5,912 nucleotides of DNA from DASQDT01 sp036380435 (GTDB lineage Bacteria > Acidobacteriota > Blastocatellia > Pyrinomonadales > Pyrinomonadaceae), in contig DASVES010000145.1 of NCBI GenBank assembly GCA_036380435.1, positions 1 through 5,912 of the forward strand, written 5' to 3'. Made by a program: the position numbers and the translations under genes. The notes under the pieces are model-generated. The model saw nothing but the letters and a program-made list of their open reading frames with translations. It searched no databases and had not been told where the DNA came from. Each line of letters begins with the position of its first letter. The stretch's first letter is position 1. Of this stretch, positions 1-5,361 are shown in pieces.

Positions 1-26
1 AACAGCACACGCAAACGGCGACTCAT
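1..26 (-). CDS. Start of a further gene of the operon (first 8 codons only)
   Basis: An ATG at 26-24 overlaps the methyltransferase TGA in an ATGA arrangement, the same design as at 751 and 5361, and is preceded by AGGTGA at good spacing. The readable residues are MSRRLRVL before the window ends. A basic start leading into a hydrophobic beta strand (RVL) is how many GT4 glycosyltransferases begin, including the one at 1947 (MRVLLAS), so another glycosyltransferase is plausible. Eight residues cannot establish this. The evidence for a gene start is the overlap pattern and the ribosome binding site; the product is unknown. Confidence 0.62.
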
Positions 27-751
27 TTCTTCTCACCTACAACGAGCGAATGTAGACCCAGCCAGCGCATGACGGGCCTCGGGTCGTTGAGCGCCGGCAC
101 CTCGATGGGCGGGCGGCCCGGCCACGGAAGGTAGTGGCCGACGGCGTCCACGGCCGCGACTCTTAGACCCGTTTGTGCCACCCAACTCCTCACGCGTGGG
201 AGCAGCATGAAGTTGTTGATGGGCTGACCCTCCTCCGTGTAGCGGCGCCCCGTGAGGCGCATGTAGCCGCGATAGAGTCCGAGCGTGCCCATATAGTTCG
301 GCGTCGTCAGGAAGAGACGGCCGCCGGGCCGGAGAACGCGCGCTAACTCTTGAATCGCGCGTCGCGGGTCGGGCACGTGCTCGACCGTCTCACATGAGAC
401 TACGGTGTCGAAGCTCGCGTCGGGGTGGTCGATGGCCTGTATGTCATGTACCTCCCATTTGATCTTGCCCAACCCTCGCGAGCGGGCGAACGCCGCGCCC
501 TTCGTGACGGCGCTCTCCGCGAAATCCGCGGCGACCACTTCAATCGGGCCGTCAGTCCTGCTCGCAAGCCAGCACGCGAAGCCGCCGCGCCCGCACCCGA
601 TCTCCAGCACGCGCCGGCCAGAGAGGTCGCGCCCGTCTTCGAGGTGCTGCTTGACGAGGCGGTGCCACGGCGCGTCCGACTCGACATCCACGTCCAGCCG
701 CTCGTGCCACGCTTCGTAGGCGGCCTGCGCGTTTTGAGTGAGAGTGGTCAT
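23..751 (-). CDS. Class I SAM-dependent methyltransferase (Methyltransf_11 type)
   Basis: A 242-residue cytosolic methyltransferase with the Rossmann-like class I fold. Motif I is VLEIGCGRGG (residues 48-57), and the acidic residue of motif II is in VVAADFAE (72-79). FDTVVSCETVEHVPDPRRA (114-132) and LARVLRPGGRLFLTTPNY (136-153) are the typical UbiE/Methyltransf_11-like core. The C-terminal 90 residues (LYRGYMRLTGRRYTEEGQP and on) form the variable substrate-binding part and give no specific clue. I chose the ATG at 751, residue sequence MTTLTQNAQA, because it makes an ATGA overlap with the preceding stop; a TTG at 775 in the same frame would add eight residues but has a GAGG only one base away. 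No clear Shine-Dalgarno precedes 751, so reinitiation after the overlap is likely. In this context a role in methylating a sugar or a lipid-linked glycan is inferred, not shown. The TGA stop overlaps the next start. Confidence 0.92.
   Translation of the reverse strand: MTTLTQNAQAAYEAWHERLDVDVESDAPWHRLVKQHLEDGRDLSGRRVLEIGCGRGGFACWLASRTDGPIEVVAADFAESAVTKGAAFARSRGLGKIKWEVHDIQAIDHPDASFDTVVSCETVEHVPDPRRAIQELARVLRPGGRLFLTTPNYMGTLGLYRGYMRLTGRRYTEEGQPINNFMLLPRVRSWVAQTGLRVAAVDAVGHYLPWPGRPPIEVPALNDPRPVMRWLGLHSLVVGEKK
33..38 (-). promoter_or_regulatory. Ribosome binding site for the gene starting at 26
   Basis: The minus strand reads AGGTGA, then GAAGAA, then ATG at 26. The spacing of six bases suits initiation. 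The site lies within the last codons of the methyltransferase (the VGEKK end) and supports the truncated frame at the window edge as a real gene. Confidence 0.6.
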
Positions 752-1947
752 TTGCTCAACACCCGGCCGGCGCAAGCCTCACTTTCGTAATCATCTTTGC
801 CCGGCACGGAGAGGCCGCGCCGGAGGTCGGCCTTCTCCAACACACTTTCAATCGCCGTTGCCAGAGTTTGCGTGGCGGCCGCCCAGGTGAATTGCCGGAC
901 ATGTTCCTGCGCTGCCCGGCCGAGACGTTGGGCAGTGATCTTGTCGCCCAGCAACCGACAAACCTGCTTTGCCCCGTCTGACGGGTCTAACGCGTCAAAC
1001 AAAAGCCCGTGCTCCTCATGTGCAATTACATCGGGGACGCCGCCCACGCGTGCGGCCGCGATAGGCAGGCCGGCCGCCTTCGCTTCCAACAACGCAAGTG
1101 GCGACCCTTCCGACAGCGAGGGCATGAGGAATACGTCGTGTGCCGCGTACTGTGAAATCATCTCCGACTCGTCCCCGATCCGCGGGATGACATTCACGGA
1201 CAGACGGTCACGCTCCGCGAAATCCGCAACCACTTCATTCCCCGCCCTCCCACTCCCGACAATCGTCAGTCTTGCCTCCGGCAGTCGCTCGCGAACCTGC
1301 GACCAGAGCAAAGGGAGCACTCGACGGCCTTTCACGTCCCACCACCCGCCGACGAAGAGCACGCTATGACCGAACGACTTTTCGGCCCGCGCGTGGAAGA
1401 ACTTCGCGTCAACTCCATTGTGCATGACTGTGACTTTGTCAGGTGCGCGACCGAGACGGTTGATTACATAATTGCGGTCAACATCTGACAGACAGACGAC
1501 GTGGTCGGCAAGTCTGATGGCCCCGTCTGACTGCCACAGCCGGATGAGTGGTGCTTTAACACGCGTCCCGCGCGGCACAACGGCTAACGCGCGGCGGTCT
1601 GCGTCCAGCAGGAGTTCATAATTTTTACTCTCGACGTTGTGACACATCGAAACCATCGGCGGGAGGGAGCGCACGACGCTCCTCAACATGCCGTACCAGA
1701 AGCCGCTCGGCTCATGGATGACGACGGCGTCGAAGTGTTTTCTTCGTCGCCAGAGTCGGATGGCCAGCGCGGCAGGGAATAACAGAACCGCGAATCTTCC
1801 GAATCGACGCGCAAAGGTAAATTCATCCGCGAACCAGAGGGTCGGCTGATGGCCCAGCCGTGCCAGCCCTTCGGCCATGCAGTGAGACCACTTGCCCATC
1901 CCGCTCCAGCGGTTGTCATCAACGTAGGACGCTAACAGGACGCGCAT
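748..1947 (-). CDS. GT4 family glycosyltransferase of lower GC content
   Basis: A 399-residue GT-B fold, family 4 glycosyltransferase. It begins MRVLLASYVDDNRWSGMGKW, where SGMGKW (15-20) takes the place of the usual GGVE/GGAE loop. The first domain includes a hydrophobic helix with RRRK after it (51-70), FDAVVIHEPSG (72-82) and MCHNVESKN (101-109). VMHNGVD (174-180) marks the domain junction. The second domain has SVLFVGGWWDVKG (195-207), with Gly201 where Arg is usual but Lys206 retained, TIVGSG (228-233), and E-x7-E at E280-E288 (EGSPLALLE), then GLPIAAARVGGVPDVI. The start at 1947 is set by an ideal GGAGGT; an 18-residue extension to 2001 lacks family character. It overlaps the upstream gene by 29 bases and the downstream methyltransferase by four. 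Sampled lines are 55-60 % GC, below the neighbours, which may reflect separate acquisition. Sugar specificity is unknown. Confidence 0.93.
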   Translation of the reverse strand: MRVLLASYVDDNRWSGMGKWSHCMAEGLARLGHQPTLWFADEFTFARRFGRFAVLLFPAALAIRLWRRRKHFDAVVIHEPSGFWYGMLRSVVRSLPPMVSMCHNVESKNYELLLDADRRALAVVPRGTRVKAPLIRLWQSDGAIRLADHVVCLSDVDRNYVINRLGRAPDKVTVMHNGVDAKFFHARAEKSFGHSVLFVGGWWDVKGRRVLPLLWSQVRERLPEARLTIVGSGRAGNEVVADFAERDRLSVNVIPRIGDESEMISQYAAHDVFLMPSLSEGSPLALLEAKAAGLPIAAARVGGVPDVIAHEEHGLLFDALDPSDGAKQVCRLLGDKITAQRLGRAAQEHVRQFTWAAATQTLATAIESVLEKADLRRGLSVPGKDDYESEACAGRVLSK

Positions 1948-3262
1948 CTTGACCTCCGCTGATGGAATATTTTTCGCGTTCGCGCCGCACCACTCCCTCA
2001 AACACGTCGAGGAGGGCGGCGAGATGGTTCTTCATGTTGTACTTCTGCGCCAGCCGGACGGCCTCGCGTCTCATCTCCGCATGGCGGACGGGGTCGCGCA
2101 GGCAGTCCACGATGGCCTCGGAGAGTCCCGCCACGGTGGGCGGGTCGCCCGGTGCGACGCGCCCGTTGACGCCGTCGATCAGCCAGTCGGGGATGCCGCC
2201 GACGCCGAAGGCCGCCACCGGCACCCCGCGCAGGCCCGCCTCGGGGCCGACCAGCCCGAACGGTTCCGGCCACAGGCTCGGCACCACGAGCAGGTCGCAC
2301 GCGCCGAGTAGCGCGTTGATGCGCTCGCCGCCAAGCCAGCCGGGAAACTCGAAGTGCAGACCCTCGTTTCTGCCTTCGACACGCGCCGCGCGCCGCTCCC
2401 ACGCACGCCGGGCGGGGCCGTCGCCCGCGAACGTCACACGCAGCGGCACGCCTAACCCTTTCCTCACACGCGGCAAGGCATCGACGAGCACGCTCCCGCC
2501 CTTGAGTGCGTCCATGCGGCCGACGAAGAGCAGGTGTCGGCCCCTTTCGTCCGCAAGCTTGCCGTCGCGCCCGCCCAACGCGTCGCCGTTCGCGTTCGCC
2601 TCCCCGTTACGTGCGTATGCCGTTGCCGCGAGGTCGCCGGCCATGAGCGCCTGCTCGGCGCCGTTGACGTAGTAAGGAAACTTGTAGGCGCTCCTGACCG
2701 AGAGTCCGTGTTTGATTAACTCTTCCTGAATGTGGCCCGAGTGGGTGACGATGGCGTCGTAGCGGTGGAGCAAGTCGAGGCGCGCGGACTGTCGCCAGTA
2801 CTCCCTGAACATCGTCACGGGACTCCGCCCGCCGCAGCCGCGCGGATAATAGTTAACGAGACACTGCCAGCCGAAGCTGCGTCCGCACGGGCGGACAATG
2901 GGCCGCCTGAAAGTCTTCGACCCGCTGATGCATGTTCCGTAATACGAGTGTGCGAAGAAGACGGCCGGGGCCAGCTCCAGCGTCGCGGACTCCAACGCAG
3001 GGTCAAGCATCCCGTGCGAGTAGAGCAGATCGGGTCGCCACTCCTTGAGCGCGTCCAACGCGCCGCGCGCACCGAGCGTCTCGACCGACCACACGGGGAT
3101 GCCTTCCGGGAGCGCAATCCGTTCGCGATCCGCGGGCTTGTCGCACTCGTGCCAGAAGGCTATCTCGTGGCCGGAGCGCAGCAACTCGCGGATGACCCCG
3201 CCGAGATATGTCTCGACGCCGCCCGCCCTTCGCCGGCTCCAGTTGACCACCGCGATACGCAT
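1919..3262 (-). CDS. GT4 family glycosyltransferase with a four-cysteine segment
   Basis: A 447-residue retaining glycosyltransferase of family GT4, acting in the cytoplasm on a nucleotide-sugar donor. The N-terminal domain starts MRIAVVNWSRRRAGGVETYL, with the family's GGVETY loop (14-19), and includes DLLYSHG (78-84) and FFAHSYYGTC (102-111). The C-terminal domain has LLFVGRM (244-250) with K254-G255, FAGDGPAR (278-285) and the donor-site E-x7-E at E333-E341 (EPFGLVGPE), then PVAAFGVGGIPDWL. Two features stand out. Cysteines at 111, 126, 134 and 143 sit in a compact segment right after the first-domain histidine; similar Cys-bearing loops occur in other GT4 enzymes. A hydrophilic Asn/Gly/Asp-rich insert fills about 216-242 between the two domains, making the protein somewhat long. 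The start ATG follows the upstream TAG directly. The last 10 residues overlap the next gene. Donor and acceptor are unknown. Confidence 0.94.
   Translation of the reverse strand: MRIAVVNWSRRRAGGVETYLGGVIRELLRSGHEIAFWHECDKPADRERIALPEGIPVWSVETLGARGALDALKEWRPDLLYSHGMLDPALESATLELAPAVFFAHSYYGTCISGSKTFRRPIVRPCGRSFGWQCLVNYYPRGCGGRSPVTMFREYWRQSARLDLLHRYDAIVTHSGHIQEELIKHGLSVRSAYKFPYYVNGAEQALMAGDLAATAYARNGEANANGDALGGRDGKLADERGRHLLFVGRMDALKGGSVLVDALPRVRKGLGVPLRVTFAGDGPARRAWERRAARVEGRNEGLHFEFPGWLGGERINALLGACDLLVVPSLWPEPFGLVGPEAGLRGVPVAAFGVGGIPDWLIDGVNGRVAPGDPPTVAGLSEAIVDCLRDPVRHAEMRREAVRLAQKYNMKNHLAALLDVFEGVVRREREKYSISGGQDARPVSVLR
1952..1957 (-). promoter_or_regulatory. Strong Shine-Dalgarno site selecting the start at 1947
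   Basis: The minus strand carries GGAGGT, then CAAG, then ATG at 1947. This is the best Shine-Dalgarno match in the window, with near-ideal spacing. It lies inside the preceding gene, where it encodes Gly436-Gly437, and it decides the start of the following glycosyltransferase against an upstream in-frame candidate at 2001. Confidence 0.85.
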
Positions 3263-4522
3263 CTACGCCTTTACCTCTTCGGTCAGAAGCGACGCGCCGA
3301 CGCGCCCCGGCGAGTCGCCGCCTCGCAACGCGGCGACGATATTGGACACATCGAACTTCGCGCGATAGAGACTGCGCCCGGCACGCGCGAGGCTGGCGCG
3401 CGCGCGCCCATCGGCGAGCAAACGCGCGGCCGTGTCGGTGAGCGCGGCCGTGTCGCCGGCCGGGGCGAGCGCGACGGCCCGGCTCTCGGCCCACAGCGGC
3501 TCGGTGAAGCGCCCGCGCGTGGTCGCAACGGGCAACTCGTGCGCGAGCGCGGCCATGACACTCGTCCGGCGGCAACTCACGCCGTCGGGGAACGGCTGCA
3601 ACATGAGGTCGCACGCCGCGAGGTGCGCCGACAGCTCGCGTGGTGGGAGCTGTCCCGTCGCGTGCAGACGCGCTCCGAGTTCGGGATGAAGCTCAATCAG
3701 GCGCGCGCGCGCCTCGGCGCTCCCGCGGCCCATGAGCAGCGCGCTGACTTCGGGTCGTCGCGCGAGAAGCGCCGGGAGCGTCTGCTCAAGAAGCTCGAAG
3801 ACGTGCGCCGAATAAGTCCCGAAGTGGCCGACGACGAGTGACGCGCCCGCCGCGGCGACGCTGTAGCGGCCTCGCACATCACTTGTCAGCGCCGCATCTT
3901 CCAACACGGGAACCGTACTCGGCGCCGGCAGCCAGCGGAAATCTACCGGGCGGCCCAGCGCGTATGGCCGTAGCAGCTCGCCCCACGCCGGCGTCGTCAC
4001 CCAGACGCGCCGCGCCGCAAGCAAAAGCATCGCGGCCATCACGCGATGCGCCGCGGCTGCCGCGTTGCGCTTCCAAGACCAGCGCGCGAACTCCAGAAAC
4101 GGCTCGTGGATGACCACCTCCACGCGGTCGCCCGCGACGCGCGCGCGCTTGAGAAGCCACGCGCAGAAGGCGACGTTCGCCGAGCGATAGCCGTAACCGT
4201 GGGGCACATATTGCACGAGCAGCCGGCGCGGGCCGGGCCGCGCGTCGAGCAGAAGCCCTGCGCGTCGCAAATCTCCCGGCGAGAAACGGCCGAGTTCCCT
4301 TCTGACGTGAACGCGCGGCGGAGAAGGCTCGACGACGCTCCTGTCTCCATCGCCGTCTCGCAGGGACGGGCACCACACCTGCACCACACAGCCGTCGGCC
4401 GCGAGACCGTCAGCGATGAGGCGCGCGTAGTCGCTGACGCCGCCCGTCTGCGGCGGATACTCCGGTGTGACGACGTGCCACTCGCCGAGCGCGGAACTGT
4501 TCTCAAAGGCGATGCTTCTCAA
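3263..4522 (-). CDS. Divergent GT4-like glycosyltransferase (TTG start)
   Basis: A 419-residue GT-B fold protein. The N-terminal domain opens with WHVVTPEYPPQTGGVSDYA (residues 15-33), the glycine-rich acceptor-side loop typical of GT4 enzymes, and continues with QYVPHGYGY (104-112) and VVIHEPF (136-142). The second domain begins near 229 with VVGHFGTYSAH (230-240), where most GT4 enzymes have GR followed by KG, and carries LQPFPDGVSCRRTSVMAAL (308-326) where the E-x7-E motif is expected. The signature Arg, Lys and both Glu residues are therefore not seen. From memory, a subgroup of GT4-like proteins shares this FGTY / PDG-S-RR pattern, so it is probably an active but distinct type. Several RAR repeats are encoded by alternating GC tracts. 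It starts with TTG in a TTGA overlap with FkbM, and its TAG stop abuts the next ATG. Substrate unknown; a role in sugar transfer is inferred. Confidence 0.87.
   Translation of the reverse strand: MRSIAFENSSALGEWHVVTPEYPPQTGGVSDYARLIADGLAADGCVVQVWCPSLRDGDGDRSVVEPSPPRVHVRRELGRFSPGDLRRAGLLLDARPGPRRLLVQYVPHGYGYRSANVAFCAWLLKRARVAGDRVEVVIHEPFLEFARWSWKRNAAAAAHRVMAAMLLLAARRVWVTTPAWGELLRPYALGRPVDFRWLPAPSTVPVLEDAALTSDVRGRYSVAAAGASLVVGHFGTYSAHVFELLEQTLPALLARRPEVSALLMGRGSAEARARLIELHPELGARLHATGQLPPRELSAHLAACDLMLQPFPDGVSCRRTSVMAALAHELPVATTRGRFTEPLWAESRAVALAPAGDTAALTDTAARLLADGRARASLARAGRSLYRAKFDVSNIVAALRGGDSPGRVGASLLTEEVKA
3268..3278 (-). promoter_or_regulatory. Tandem ribosome binding site for the cysteine-containing GT4 gene
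   Basis: The minus strand reads AAGAGGTAAAGG followed by CGTAG and ATG (start at 3262). The AAAGG core has 5-base spacing to the ATG, and the GAGG core lies 11 bases away. The stop TAG of the preceding gene falls between site and start, so terminating ribosomes finish exactly at the next initiation codon. Confidence 0.6.
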
Positions 4523-5361
4523 AAGTCCCTCGTCTCCCCGTTGCGTTCAAGGTACACGATGCCGTGCTCGCCGAGCGGGTCGGTCTGCCCGGTGAGCGCC
4601 ACGGCGCGCAGGCCCAAACCCTCCAGCAGCGCCTCCGCATCCGCGCGCGTCGTCCCCGCCGAGTCCCACACGTTCGGATGCATCTCGACGACGACGTTCA
4701 AGGCCGCGCCGCGCCGCGCGATGAGATTGCGCGCCCCTTCGAGCGCCGCGATCTCGAATCCCTCGATGTCGAGGAACAGCCAGTCGGGTTCGAGCGCGCG
4801 CTCCCGGCAGAAGTCGTCGAGCGTGACGACGGGGACGGTTAGCTCCGACACCCGCTCCGAAATTAAAACGTTCGGCGCGCCCAGCCGGCTCATCCCATCT
4901 GCGCCCGACGCGTACATCGTCGCGCTCCCACTACTCGCGCCGACCGCCGCCGGCGCCACCTCCACACGCGCGCCCAGATCGTTCATCTCGATGTGTCTCG
5001 CCAGCACCTCGCGCGCGCCGGGGTTCGGCTCGAACGCCACGACGCGACCGCTCGGCCCCGCCCAGTGCGCGAATTGCAAAACGTAGACGCCGACGTTGGC
5101 CCCCACGTCAACGCAGACCGAGCCGGGGCGGACACGCGCGCGGATGAAGTCGGCCACCGGCGCATCGTAATTCTGCCCGAGCCGGTGACGCTGGCGCGGA
5201 TCGACGCGGTAGGTCACGCCGTTGATCTCCCACGGGATGCCGCGCCCGCCGGCCGAGAGGTCGAGCACCGACTCGTAGACCGGACGGAGCCGGCGCACCA
5301 GCCACGACTCGTGCCCCAACACGCCCGACACCATCCGCGCCGGTCTTTGAATCAAACTCAT
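4519..5361 (-). CDS. FkbM-family SAM-dependent methyltransferase
   Basis: A 280-residue protein of the FkbM methyltransferase family, cytosolic enzymes that transfer a methyl group from S-adenosylmethionine, usually to a hydroxyl; in glycan clusters the target is typically a sugar. The SAM-binding motif I is VDVGANVG (residues 84-91), followed by VAFEPNP (108-114), whose acidic E111 is placed to bind the ribose. The family hallmark FLDIEGFE (196-203) and VVEMHPN (224-230) follow. The first 80 residues form a cap with an LGQNYD segment at 61-66. I chose the ATG at 5361 because it forms a 4-base ATGA overlap with the preceding glycosyltransferase stop; the open frame continues further upstream but that part reads as Arg/Gly/Ala-rich out-of-frame translation. 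Length fits the family. The stop overlaps the TTG start of the next gene. The family assignment is firm; the methylated substrate is inferred from context only. Confidence 0.93.
   Translation of the reverse strand: MSLIQRPARMVSGVLGHESWLVRRLRPVYESVLDLSAGGRGIPWEINGVTYRVDPRQRHRLGQNYDAPVADFIRARVRPGSVCVDVGANVGVYVLQFAHWAGPSGRVVAFEPNPGAREVLARHIEMNDLGARVEVAPAAVGASSGSATMYASGADGMSRLGAPNVLISERVSELTVPVVTLDDFCRERALEPDWLFLDIEGFEIAALEGARNLIARRGAALNVVVEMHPNVWDSAGTTRADAEALLEGLGLRAVALTGQTDPLGEHGIVYLERNGETRDF
4527..4531 (-). promoter_or_regulatory. Ribosome binding site deciding a TTG start
   Basis: The minus strand reads GAGGG, then ACTT, then TTG at 4522-4520. The spacing is ideal and there is no ATG or GTG in frame within the first 24 codons, so this site supports the rare TTG start of the downstream glycosyltransferase. 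It lies within the last codons of the FkbM gene. A second purine run (GGGGAG) occurs a few bases further upstream. Confidence 0.7.

Noticed and set aside
752..775. TTG start at 775 for the methyltransferase
   Set aside because: Its GAGG is only one base away, and the ATG at 751 matches the ATGA overlap pattern used elsewhere in the operon.
1948..2001. 18-residue N-terminal extension of the glycosyltransferase ending at 748
   Set aside because: The GGAGGT directly before the ATG at 1947 and the typical MRVLLAS beginning favour the shorter form.
3396..3712. Alternating GC tracts (12 bases at 3396-3407 and 3701-3712, 10 bases at 4139-4148) as possible Z-DNA or regulatory elements
   Set aside because: All three encode Arg-Ala-Arg in the same high-GC gene, so codon choice explains them; no other structure surrounds them.
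2732..3841. Long plus-strand open frame of 369 codons opposite two glycosyltransferase genes
   Set aside because: It spans the junction of two well-supported minus-strand genes, its residues are dominated by Arg, Ala, Gly and Glu without motifs, and long antisense frames are expected at about 70 % GC.
4046..5086. Plus-strand open frame of 346 codons opposite the FkbM and divergent GT genes
   Set aside because: It has low-complexity Arg/Ser/Ala/Pro composition with no recognisable domain, and is fully explained by the high-GC coding strand opposite.
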